The notes under the pieces: model-generated
What the model was told of the DNA's origin: nothing
The model's database searches: none
Seen by the model: only the letters and a program-made list of their open reading frames with translations
In this document: piece by piece, positions 16,711-23,229 of the stretch
How the letters are laid out: the number at the start of each line of letters is the position of its first letter
How positions within the stretch are numbered: position 1 is the stretch's first letter
From: CAZWHE01 sp964633825
GTDB lineage: Bacteria; Planctomycetota; B15-G4; CAYZWU01
Assembly: GCA_964633825.1 (NCBI GenBank)
Contig: CAZWHE010000054.1
Coordinates: forward strand, 1 to 23,229
Direction: 5' to 3'
DNA length: 23,229 bases
Program-made: the position numbers and the translations under genes

Positions 16711-17385
16711 TCAATCGCCATTGGCCGTATAACCGTTAGGACAGGTGCCGGGAGGCCCTCCCCCATCTTCGTCATAGTAACCTTCGAGCCTGGCCTGAGG
16801 ACAATGGAAGTTGTCTTTTCCGTTGTACATGCAATCTGAGGCATCAAAGCTGAATACGCAGCTGAAGTATGTTTTGCAGTCGAATCCGTTTTTTTCATGA
16901 CATTCGAAATCGTTCCACGCCCCTCCTTTACATACAAAGTCGTCGCAAGTGAACTTTCCAGGTGTATTGCAATTTCCTCCGTCCATGTACTGGCAGCCGG
17001 CAGGACATTTTCCACTTCCACTCGAAGAAGATCCGACTGAACCACCTACGGATGGACCGCTCTTTCCCACGCTGCCGCCGACACTGACGCCCCGCCCTCT
17101 TCCGCCCCAGGCGAGTCCCGAAAGGATTGAATCCAGTTCCGACGGGCTGAGCGAAGAAAGCCCGGCTATACCGATCCCTGCGTATCCCATACTCTTTCCA
17201 ATAGAAGATAAAAAACTCCGCCGACCTATGTGGGGAGGAAGATCCTTGTTTATACAATTTTCCTTAGAAGTGGATGATGTGTGGATTTCTCTCGGTGTTT
17301 CAGGTGTATCTTGATTGGATTCGGTGGTTTTGATTTCAGGATACGGTTTTTTCCTCGATTGGCCCGTTCTCCTACGCTTTTTCAT
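16711..17385 (-). CDS. Cys-rich protein with Tat-like signal, candidate radical SAM substrate (224 aa)
   Basis: ATG 17385 has a strong GGAGG site 7 nt away. A hydrophilic, basic N-terminal extension of about 50 residues precedes GRRSFLSSIGKS at 54-65 and a mild hydrophobic stretch to about 79. This is laid out like a twin-arginine signal with a long n-region. A Gly/Ser-rich linker (94-125) contains the SVGGSVG motif twice. The C-terminal 98 residues hold 11 cysteines (127, 131, 139, 147, 152, 162, 170, 176, 185, 195, 215), many near Asp, Asn, Phe or Tyr (CDDF, NDFEC, FDC, DASDC). The end is GTCPNGYTANGD. I recognise no family. Being first in an operon whose next gene encodes a radical SAM/SPASM enzyme makes it a good candidate precursor or modified subunit. 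Processing is unproven. Confidence 0.8.
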   Translation of the reverse strand: MKKRRRTGQSRKKPYPEIKTTESNQDTPETPREIHTSSTSKENCINKDLPPHIGRRSFLSSIGKSMGYAGIGIAGLSSLSPSELDSILSGLAWGGRGRGVSVGGSVGKSGPSVGGSVGSSSSGSGKCPAGCQYMDGGNCNTPGKFTCDDFVCKGGAWNDFECHEKNGFDCKTYFSCVFSFDASDCMYNGKDNFHCPQARLEGYYDEDGGGPPGTCPNGYTANGD

Positions 17386-17464
17386 TTTATATCCTCCAGT
17401 ACAGAAGTCTCATAAACAACAATTGGGGCAATTCTCGAGTAATGTAGGCCCCCGCCTTTTCTTT

Positions 17465-17492
17465 GTTTTAAACACCCGGGCAGCGCTTTCAA
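17465..17492 (-). promoter_or_regulatory. Possible promoter of the modification operon
   Basis: On the minus strand, TTGAAA (17492-17487) and TAAAAC (17470-17465) are separated by 16 bp, about 80 bp before ATG 17385. The -10 box is a poor match, so this is the best of several weak candidates. Control by a non-housekeeping sigma factor would not show up in this search. Confidence 0.25.
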
Positions 17493-17542
17493 CAGTATGG
17501 GTATCGCGCTTTTTCAGGTCGTTTTTCCTTTGAATTCAGTTC

Positions 17543-17556
17543 AGAGTGCGCACTCT
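17543..17556. promoter_or_regulatory. 14-bp perfect palindrome, possible operator
   Basis: AGAGTGCGCACTCT is its own reverse complement and sits at the edge of repeat copy B, midway between the divergent operons. Copy A keeps only the outer GAGT/ACTC arms. The form suits binding of a dimeric regulator, but no regulator is assigned. Confidence 0.4.
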
Positions 17557-17603
17557 CTACTAAGTAATGTCACTTTCAAGGAAAGTTGGACAAGTTTGTT
17601 GAA
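17544..17603. repeat. 60-bp repeated element, copy B
   Basis: This copy aligns without gaps to 8749-8808, with 49 of 60 bases identical. It ends 13 bp before the -35 box of the sigma-factor promoter. It also lies about 160 bp upstream of the minus-strand operon start, much as copy A lies 130 bp upstream of the 705-aa gene. Unlike copy A, its left end is part of a perfect palindrome and its variable spacer contains a CTTTC/GAAAG inverted repeat. Confidence 0.7.
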
Positions 17604-17616
17604 AAAAACTTTCTCC

Positions 17617-17645
17617 TTGACGCTACGCATTGATACTTATTTAAT
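17617..17645 (+). promoter_or_regulatory. Sigma-70-type promoter of the sigma-factor operon
   Basis: TTGACG (17617-17622), a 17-bp spacer and TTTAAT (17640-17645) make a good housekeeping-type promoter. Transcription would start near 17652, leaving about 45 nt of leader before ATG 17697. Repeat copy B lies immediately upstream. Confidence 0.6.
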
Positions 17646-17696
17646 AAACAAGAATGGCAAAAACGATCAGGTGTCGATAATAACGGGAAGACAAAG

Positions 17697-18407
17697 ATGA
17701 CGGAGGAGGACCGGATCCGGGAGATATCGTCTCTCCTGGACCGGTACGGGCTGAAAACCCATGACAATGTTCTCGAAGAGAAAGGTGTTGATTTGAACGC
17801 CCTCTCGCTCGTCCTCCTCCGCGCGTTTCTCGAAACGTGCGACGAGATGTTTTTCGAGCATTTCTACGAACTGACCTGCCGGGTCTTCGAGAACCGGGCG
17901 AGAAGCTTTCTTGGGCCGAATGCGGAATCGACGCCCGGCCCGGAGGATATCGCGGCCGAGACGTACTCCATCCTGCTGAACCGCTACCTCGGCGGCAGCC
18001 TGGCCGAAGGGGAAAAACCTCTTTATGTCGGCCTCGGTATCGTGAAGAATCTCGTCCATGAGCATGGAAGACGCGCCCGTAAAGAGGCGGCCCTGCGACC
18101 GGCCGGTGCGGCCGGGTTTTCGCCCGGCCTTCTCGACGCTCTCGTCGAGATGGAGGAGGATCGGCGGAGCGAGCTGCTCCTGTTCAGGGTGCACGAGCTG
18201 GCGTGGGGCGGCTTGTCCGATCTGACGGCCCGGGAGAAGGATGTCTTGGCCGAATACTATCTCGGCGGGTCGAGTGTAAGTGATGTCGCCCGGAAACTGG
18301 ACATGAGCATCGAAAACTTATACAAGCTCCTCAACCGGACGAGGAAGAAAGTCGAGGGGCTGCTGACGAGCTTTTCCCGCACAGCGGAAGGCGGGGAGGC
18401 GAAATGA
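17697..18407 (+). CDS. ECF-type sigma-70 family RNA polymerase sigma factor (236 aa)
   Basis: Region 2 spans about residues 50-130 (FFEHFYELTCRVFENRARSF, then PEDIAAETYSILLNRYL and an LYVGLGIVKNLVHEHGRRAR core-binding/promoter-melting helix). Region 4 spans 176-222, with LTAREKDVLAEYYLGGSSVS and a helix-turn-helix DVARKLDMSIENLYKLLNRTR. The protein directs RNA polymerase to a specific promoter set. GGGAAG lies 6 nt before ATG 17697. It has an N-terminal extension of about 45 residues that short ECF factors lack. The stop overlaps the zinc-finger gene by ATGA, the usual layout of a sigma/anti-sigma pair. It is likely to control the divergent operon or its own, which is inference. Confidence 0.85.
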   Translation: MTEEDRIREISSLLDRYGLKTHDNVLEEKGVDLNALSLVLLRAFLETCDEMFFEHFYELTCRVFENRARSFLGPNAESTPGPEDIAAETYSILLNRYLGGSLAEGEKPLYVGLGIVKNLVHEHGRRARKEAALRPAGAAGFSPGLLDALVEMEEDRRSELLLFRVHELAWGGLSDLTAREKDVLAEYYLGGSSVSDVARKLDMSIENLYKLLNRTRKKVEGLLTSFSRTAEGGEAK

Positions 18408-19438
18408 TGAAGATCACGCGCGAAGGACAGGTCTACCTTCCCGACGACCCCTGCCGGGAGAGGGAGAAGGATATCTTCGCCCTTCTCCACGGGGAGATCC
18501 CCGAAGAGAAGGAGAAGGACCTTCTTTCGCACCTCGAGACCTGCGCGGGATGCAAGTCCTTACTCGAGCTCCACGAAATGATCGACGACGGGCTTCGTTT
18601 CTACTTCCAGTCCCGGACCCTGCCGCCGCCGGCCGAGCTTCCGAAGAAGATCCGGCTCATGCTTTCCGAGGTGCGCAGGGACCAGCTGGCGCGCTGGATG
18701 TGCGATTTGGGGAGGAGCATTCTTTATCAACAGACTAGAGCGGTAGATAGAATCCAACCTTGGGGGGAGTTGTTATCCATCGGCAGCTGTGTCAAGGCTA
18801 TCGAGAATATTTGTCGTTTTACTCTTGAAGATCAATTTCTAAAAGAGACCGAACTCCAATCCTCTTTGGTTGCCGACTGTTATGAATTCGCTCGAAACTT
18901 GACCGAATCTCCTGAAAATCTATTCAATGTTAATAATTCTAAAGCTGCGCTCGACAGGTCATTGGCGATCAATCCGGATTCGATGCACAGCGTAAAACTT
19001 CTCGGTGATTACTATTATTTGACAAAGGATTATCAAAGCGCAGTTAATGAGTTTAAGCGCGCAGTTCGCATAACGAACGATATTTCAGAAAAGAACAGTT
19101 TTTATCTCCTGCTCTGTTCCACAATGACCACTCAACGCAAATATGAAGAGGCCATTGCGTTTGCGGAGAAAGCTTGCGGCATTTGCGACGACTACCGGGT
19201 CGATTTTCTCAGGTTCATTAATTATTGCTGTATGAATGATAATAACCGTGCTCGGGAATACATCATTCGCATGGATAGTAGAATTGAAGCGACTCCAAAG
19301 TGTGGCTTGAACCCGGAAGCGATCGCACTTATCAGTAAATGGTTCGCCCGAACGGGTGATTCCGTTATAGTTACTTCTAAGGATAATGACATTCGTCGTG
19401 TCGTGATAAAATATACGAACAAAATTAGCTTAAAGTAA
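18404..19438 (+). CDS. Zinc-finger anti-sigma-like protein with TPR region (344 aa)
   Basis: Residues 23-55 form a ZAS-like anti-sigma domain with the Hx3Cx2C motif His43-LET-Cys47-AG-Cys50. A linker and helical middle follow. Around residues 180-270 there are TPR-like helix pairs, including AALDRSLAINPDSMHSVKLL, DYQSAVNEFKRAVRI and KYEEAIAFAEKACGIC. I see no transmembrane segment, so it should be cytoplasmic. The GGGGAGG site is 4 nt before ATG 18404, and a second ATG follows at once. It would hold the preceding sigma factor inactive, and the TPR part may sense a partner. Base composition changes abruptly at about codon 105 (65% GC in 18661-18720, 43% in 18721-18780). The ZAS and TPR parts may therefore have different histories. 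Confidence 0.75.
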   Translation: MMKITREGQVYLPDDPCREREKDIFALLHGEIPEEKEKDLLSHLETCAGCKSLLELHEMIDDGLRFYFQSRTLPPPAELPKKIRLMLSEVRRDQLARWMCDLGRSILYQQTRAVDRIQPWGELLSIGSCVKAIENICRFTLEDQFLKETELQSSLVADCYEFARNLTESPENLFNVNNSKAALDRSLAINPDSMHSVKLLGDYYYLTKDYQSAVNEFKRAVRITNDISEKNSFYLLLCSTMTTQRKYEEAIAFAEKACGICDDYRVDFLRFINYCCMNDNNRAREYIIRMDSRIEATPKCGLNPEAIALISKWFARTGDSVIVTSKDNDIRRVVIKYTNKISLK

Positions 19439-22080
19439 TATATGGAATAAGGGTTATAAGGATGAGTCTTGATAAAACCAATAAAGACAAACCAAAGAAC
19501 AGTTTAAACTGGTTTTTCACAATCTTTATTATGTTTGTGTTAACGGGGGCTTTATTTAGTTTTGATCTTTGGGCTAAGGACCGGGGGTTGAAAACGAGGG
19601 GAGGGTTTAATAATTATTTTGTTTCGCATGATGATGTTCCGGGGGATGTACCTCTTTTCAGGTGTCCCTAAAACAGACTATATCGCTTAAAGTCATATCT
19701 TGGGAATACAACCAATGAATAAATCATTATTAACGGTCGCCGTGTGTGTTGTTTTTGCGGTTGTGATAATGGTTATCCTGCTAAACTCGTCTGGTCAAGA
19801 CAGGACAATCCCCCCTTTTGAAGGGGATAAAAGCAGTAAACGGTCTCATACAAAAATCATACCTCCGTACCACAAAGAAACTGATGAAATAAAACCGATT
19901 AAGTCTTTACATAATGAAGGCGTTATTGAAAAAAGAGAGAAAAGGCGAAATCGCGAGGTTGTTAGTCCAAATATTCCGCCAGCGAACAGCGGGTGGAGGG
20001 TGATAACGTGGGAGGGAAAACCATGTTCTGGAGTCAAGGTAATTGCAACAAGCGTCAGCCGCAATCTTGTGAATAAGTGGCTGAGCCTTATGGAAGAAAG
20101 CCGTCAGCCGGAGCCGGTATGGTTTGAAACGACAACAGCACAAGACGGCGCTTTCGATTTTTCTGATCGGGATCCGGCAACATATTTCGTACGTGTTAAA
20201 ACGACCGGGTATAGTTCTGCTTACAAAATATTGGATTTGACAGGTGAGTTGCCGAGAGATTTAGTGTTGGTTGTCGATCGGGAGAAGAGCGTTCACGGTG
20301 TCGTTAAGGATAGCTTTCAAAAACCGGTGGAAGGTGTCGAATTATTGTGCCATCCAGATTTTATTTGTCCTATTGACAAAATACCTCTTAAAGATGCCTG
20401 TGAAATCGCACTGTTTCCGCATATAGCCGTGTCCGATGGCAATGGTATGTTCTTTCTTGAGGAAATACATGTTACAAGCGATATGTATCTTTCGGCGGAA
20501 CCTGAAGGTTATATTCCCGTTGAAAAAAGAATCAAGTCGTACGATTATCATGTACAACACATCGTGCTCAAGAAACCATGCGTGCTTCAGGGAAAAGTCG
20601 TCAATAGAGATCGTGAGCCAATCTCCGATGCCGTGGTTTTTTTTAGATTCCAGCAGGAAGCTGGTTTGTTGAGCAAACCTGCCGTAACAGACGAAAAAGG
20701 CCGGTATCGTTTTGATGACGCTCCGGAAGGATTCATCCAAATTCAATCAACGCATGAAGACTACGGCCATGTTGTTGAAAGAATAACAATCAAATCGGAT
20801 ATAGATAACAATTGTAATTTCATTCTTCCCGAAGGCGTCGAGGTCGATATTGTCGTAATAAATGCAGAAGGCAGCCCTTTGAAGGGCATTTCCGTTATCG
20901 TTAAAGATTACACGACAGGTGGTTTTTTAGGTCGTTCGGAAACGAATGAGCGGGGCCTTGCGTCGTTCCGAGGGATCAATAAAGAAGGTCTCAATATTAT
21001 CCAGGTGTCGGATCGCAAGGGAAAATACTCGAGGCATTCCGATATTCGTTCCTTCAAGGAAGATGTTAGGATCGAGATAGAGCTTAATAAAAAAGCAACA
21101 GCACATTTGAGAATTCTTGATGAAGAAACAAGGGAGCCTGTTTCCCGGTATAAGATCAGCATGTATCCGTACTATGCCCTAACAAGCTCTCAAGAGGTTA
21201 TAAGCCTTCAGAAAGGGGTTCAGGAGTTCGATTACAAAGGCAGGGATATCGATTTTCTGATCGGAGAGAGGGAAGCTTTCGATTTCATTATATTTGCAGA
21301 GGGCTATCTTCCCGGTAGGGCAAGATTGATCGGGCCTGGGCCAGATGTATCGGAAATGCCGGTTGTAGAGGTCCTTTTGAAAAAAGGAAAATCATTGACC
21401 GGTACCGTAGTCAATGCGCATTCCGGACAACCCGTTCCCAGGGCAACCGTGCAACTTTATATCAAGGGGCAGTTAGACAAAAAACCGGCCTACGCTCTGT
21501 CCGGAGCGAGGAAGGCGCGGACAGGACCGGACGGCATCTTCACTCTCGACGGTATTTCGGAAGGTCGTTTTTATATAAGAGCCCAGGCCCCGGGTTACGC
21601 CCCTGCCTTGGCGGACACATATAAATTAAACACGGAAGATTTGGCTTCGGATAACCGTATCCTCCTTTGGCCGGGTGGAATTTTAAGCGGAGTGATTTGC
21701 GATGAAAAGGGTGATCCCAAAGAGGGAATCAAGTTGGAAGCCAAAATACCTGGAACCAATGAATTGATATTCACCTACTCAAACGCTGATGGGACATATG
21801 GCCTGTCTGGGCTGCCTCCAGGAGATCTGGAAATCTCCCTCTTTGACACGTTGAGTTTCTATACCCACGGCAGTCCGGTCAAAAAACGGAAGATTGTCAC
21901 CATGCCCCCGAGCGGCGTAGTTCGAGTCGACTTTACCTGTGGCGGCTCATGTTCCATTTACGGTTCCTGTTCCTATGACAGGAAACGTGATTGGGGTATG
22001 GCTGTAAATATTATAAATGAAAAGGGAATAACAATTCTAACCACTGTTTCCGCAGTGGATGGCTACTACATGTTTCACGG
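18718..22080. other. Lower-GC segment with abrupt edges inside two genes
   Basis: Counted by hand, GC is 39/60 in 18661-18720 and 26/60 in 18721-18780. At the other end it is 26/60 in 22021-22080 and 46/60 in 22081-22140. Between these edges the sequence stays AT-richer, with many AAA, ATA and TTA codons, while both outer parts are GC-rich. The edges fall within reading frames that remain open. This looks like replacement of a block by homologous recombination. Confidence 0.6.
19462..19671 (+). CDS. Small single-pass membrane protein (69 aa)
   Basis: The product has a basic, hydrophilic start (MSLDKTNKDKPKNS), one transmembrane helix at about residues 16-36 and a short tail ending LFRCP. It starts 23 bp after the anti-sigma-like gene, with AAGGG nine bases upstream of ATG 19462. 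No family is recognised. A minor membrane subunit or sensor of the sigma operon is possible but unsupported. Confidence 0.55.
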   Translation: MSLDKTNKDKPKNSLNWFFTIFIMFVLTGALFSFDLWAKDRGLKTRGGFNNYFVSHDDVPGDVPLFRCP

Positions 22081-23008
22081 CATCCCCCCCGGAAGATACA
22101 CCCTCGAGGCGCGGTCCGGGCTCGCGGGTCTGGGCGGCGCTGTCCGGCGGCCGATCGAGCTTTCGCCGGGGGAGGAGCTCAAGCTCGACATCGACATCGC
22201 GGGAAAGGCCGTCAGCGGGCGAGTGAAGGGGCCGGACGGAAAACCCGCCGACGCTGCAGATGTCGATGTTTTGACGCCGTCGCTCCAGAGGATCCGCAAC
22301 GTCGTGGCCGATCACGAGGGGCGCTACGCCATTCTCGGCCTCGACGAGGGGGACTATCTCGTGGCGGCCCGGGGTGAAGGGCTGGCCGAGGAGATCAAGG
22401 GCCCCTTCTCGCTCGGCGGGGCCCGTCCCGTGCGATCGGTCGATTTCGACCTCGAGCCGGGCGGCTTGGCGCGGATCCGCGCCAGCGAAAACAACGGCGG
22501 TCCTGTTTCCGGAGCCGTCGTCCTTCTCTCGGACGATTTCTCGAAGGGCGTGCTCCGCCGGGGCGTGACCGGGTACTCGGGGATGTGCGTATTCGACAGC
22601 CTCGAGACCGGCGCCTTCCAGGTCCTTGCGGGAGCCGGCGGCTTCGCGCCGGCCGGCGCGAAGCTGAACGCCCTCCCGAACGAGAAGGCCGACCTCGACA
22701 TCGCGCTCGCTCCCGGCGGGAGCTTCCGCGTGCAGGTGGTGAACGCCGACGGCGCCCCCCTGATCGGGGCCTCGGTTGCGCCGTCCGGTTTTTCTCTTTT
22801 CGGCTTGACGCCGTACAGGCTGTCGCAGCTCGGCTTTCTGGATCCTTCCGATGCGCGCTTCCGCACGGACCGGTCCGGCGCGTTTGTGCTCGGGCCTCTT
22901 CCGGCGGGCGCGATCACGCTCCGCGTCACGGGCAACGGCCTCGTCCGCTCGACCGACGTGACCATCGCCCCTGGCAGGGAGAGCCCGGTGCGCGTCGCCA
23001 TGAAGTAG
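19715..23008 (+). CDS. Membrane-anchored protein with 8-9 carboxypeptidase-regulatory-like repeats (1097 aa)
   Basis: ATG 19715 is preferred. The encoded MNKSLLTVAVCVVFAVVIM is an N-terminal anchor or signal helix, with a modest GGGA upstream; TTG 19700 would add five residues. After a basic/Pro linker the protein is a chain of beta-sandwich modules with the CarboxypepD_reg signature: HGVVKDSFQKPVEGVEL, QGKVVNRDREPISDAVVFF, TGTVVNAHSGQPVPRATVQL, SGVICDEKGDPKEGIKL and SGRVKGPDGKPADAADVDV. Each module is followed by a DGxF/GxYxfxGippGxY-type strand pair. Such proteins lie outside the cytoplasmic membrane and commonly serve as adhesive or structural parts. Its layout resembles the second half of the 1391-aa protein on the other strand. 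GC jumps from 43% to 77% at about residue 788, inside a module, so the gene is a mosaic. Confidence 0.8.
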   Translation: MNKSLLTVAVCVVFAVVIMVILLNSSGQDRTIPPFEGDKSSKRSHTKIIPPYHKETDEIKPIKSLHNEGVIEKREKRRNREVVSPNIPPANSGWRVITWEGKPCSGVKVIATSVSRNLVNKWLSLMEESRQPEPVWFETTTAQDGAFDFSDRDPATYFVRVKTTGYSSAYKILDLTGELPRDLVLVVDREKSVHGVVKDSFQKPVEGVELLCHPDFICPIDKIPLKDACEIALFPHIAVSDGNGMFFLEEIHVTSDMYLSAEPEGYIPVEKRIKSYDYHVQHIVLKKPCVLQGKVVNRDREPISDAVVFFRFQQEAGLLSKPAVTDEKGRYRFDDAPEGFIQIQSTHEDYGHVVERITIKSDIDNNCNFILPEGVEVDIVVINAEGSPLKGISVIVKDYTTGGFLGRSETNERGLASFRGINKEGLNIIQVSDRKGKYSRHSDIRSFKEDVRIEIELNKKATAHLRILDEETREPVSRYKISMYPYYALTSSQEVISLQKGVQEFDYKGRDIDFLIGEREAFDFIIFAEGYLPGRARLIGPGPDVSEMPVVEVLLKKGKSLTGTVVNAHSGQPVPRATVQLYIKGQLDKKPAYALSGARKARTGPDGIFTLDGISEGRFYIRAQAPGYAPALADTYKLNTEDLASDNRILLWPGGILSGVICDEKGDPKEGIKLEAKIPGTNELIFTYSNADGTYGLSGLPPGDLEISLFDTLSFYTHGSPVKKRKIVTMPPSGVVRVDFTCGGSCSIYGSCSYDRKRDWGMAVNIINEKGITILTTVSAVDGYYMFHGIPPGRYTLEARSGLAGLGGAVRRPIELSPGEELKLDIDIAGKAVSGRVKGPDGKPADAADVDVLTPSLQRIRNVVADHEGRYAILGLDEGDYLVAARGEGLAEEIKGPFSLGGARPVRSVDFDLEPGGLARIRASENNGGPVSGAVVLLSDDFSKGVLRRGVTGYSGMCVFDSLETGAFQVLAGAGGFAPAGAKLNALPNEKADLDIALAPGGSFRVQVVNADGAPLIGASVAPSGFSLFGLTPYRLSQLGFLDPSDARFRTDRSGAFVLGPLPAGAITLRVTGNGLVRSTDVTIAPGRESPVRVAMK

Positions 23009-23023
23009 GAGCGGAAGGGGAAA

Positions 23024-23227
23024 TCAAGGGTCCCAACCTTTGCCGGATCGAAGAAAGTTTTTCAAGATCCCTGAGAAACTAAAGATTGCTTCCGTATTTT
23101 TGATATCGTCGGTTTCGATTACGACTTTGTATATGTAACGAAGCGTTCCGTCGTTCTTTTCGATGTCGAATCTTTCGCCCGGGATAACGACCTCCCTGGA
23201 GCGTTCGGCTTTATTTTCGAATTTCAG
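23024..23227 (-). CDS. C-terminal fragment of an unidentified protein, truncated by window edge
   Basis: The minus-strand frame is open from the right edge to TGA at 23026-23024, giving 67 residues. They include REVVIPGERFDIEKNDGTLR, YIYKVVIETDDIK and a final LKNFLRSGKGWDP. The strand-like alternation and ordinary codon use suggest a real protein end. It would be convergent with the preceding gene, with 15 bp between the two stops. No start is in view and no family is recognised. Confidence 0.45.
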   Translation of the reverse strand: MKFENKAERSREVVIPGERFDIEKNDGTLRYIYKVVIETDDIKNTEAIFSFSGILKNFLRSGKGWDP

Positions 23228-23229
23228 TT

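Larger units (their letters stand above)
17386..17696. other. Divergent intergenic control region
   Basis: This 311-bp gap separates the minus-strand modification operon from the plus-strand sigma-factor operon. It holds copy B of the 60-bp element, a 14-bp palindrome, a good plus-strand promoter and a weaker minus-strand promoter candidate. I see no convincing coding frame, RNA gene or terminator in it. A short inverted repeat, AATTG-GGG-CAATT (17421-17433), is probably too small to matter. Confidence 0.7.

Noticed and set aside
23024..23227. Assigning the right-edge fragment to a DUF3152-like protease family because of its GW ending
   Set aside because: Resemblance is limited to a few residues and the stop comes too early for that domain.
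1..23229. tRNA, rRNA or riboswitch genes
   Set aside because: None was recognised by eye in the few intergenic stretches. Nearly all of the window is coding.

Overview
The window looks like bacterial DNA from a Gram-negative lineage. Genes carry Shine-Dalgarno sites and are packed into operons with 4-nt start/stop overlaps. There are exported and membrane proteins with carboxypeptidase-regulatory-like beta-sandwich modules, a Tat-like signal and an ECF-type sigma factor. Very large proteins of this kind next to sigma/zinc-finger gene pairs are what I would expect in Planctomycetota, Acidobacteriota or similar environmental phyla. No rRNA or tRNA marker is present, so the phylum is a guess. 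Base composition varies strongly from block to block.

Layout. (1) 1-354 (+): the C-terminal end of an S41-family peptidase, cut by the window edge. (2) 330-8619 (-): a four-gene operon. In transcription order it encodes a membrane-anchored helical protein (705 aa), an extraordinary cysteine-hexapeptide repeat protein (412 aa), and two tandem paralogous polytopic membrane proteins with DUF4350/GldG-like extracytoplasmic domains (793 and 850 aa). (3) 8722-17385 (-): a second, tightly coupled operon. In transcription order it encodes a 224-aa protein with a Tat-like signal and a Cys-rich C-terminus, a radical SAM/SPASM enzyme, a 1391-aa surface protein, a 139-aa ParB-like protein, a B12-binding-type radical SAM enzyme of the RiPP maturase 1 type, and a small membrane protein. 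(4) 17386-17696: a 311-bp divergent control region. (5) 17697-23008 (+): an ECF-type sigma factor, a zinc-finger/TPR anti-sigma-like protein, a small membrane protein and a 1098-aa surface protein. (6) 23024-23227 (-): a gene fragment running off the right edge.

Working model (inference). Blocks 2 and 3 together look like an undescribed system that makes, modifies and displays cysteine-rich exported proteins. Two unlike radical SAM enzymes sit in the same operon as a Cys-rich, Tat-type candidate substrate. A second Cys-rich protein, with 31 cysteines at almost perfect 6-residue spacing, lies in the next operon beside membrane proteins that could handle or anchor it. The sigma/anti-sigma pair is divergent to the modification operon and could control it. 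A 60-bp element occurs twice in the same orientation, once in the divergent control region and once ahead of the second operon.

Two sequence-level surprises stand out. The radical SAM/SPASM gene is knocked out of frame by a perfect 10-bp tandem duplication four codons after its start, and removing one copy restores a complete 423-aa enzyme with its CxxxCxxC motif. A roughly 3.4-kb segment of lower GC begins inside the anti-sigma gene and ends inside the 1098-aa gene, with abrupt edges at both ends.
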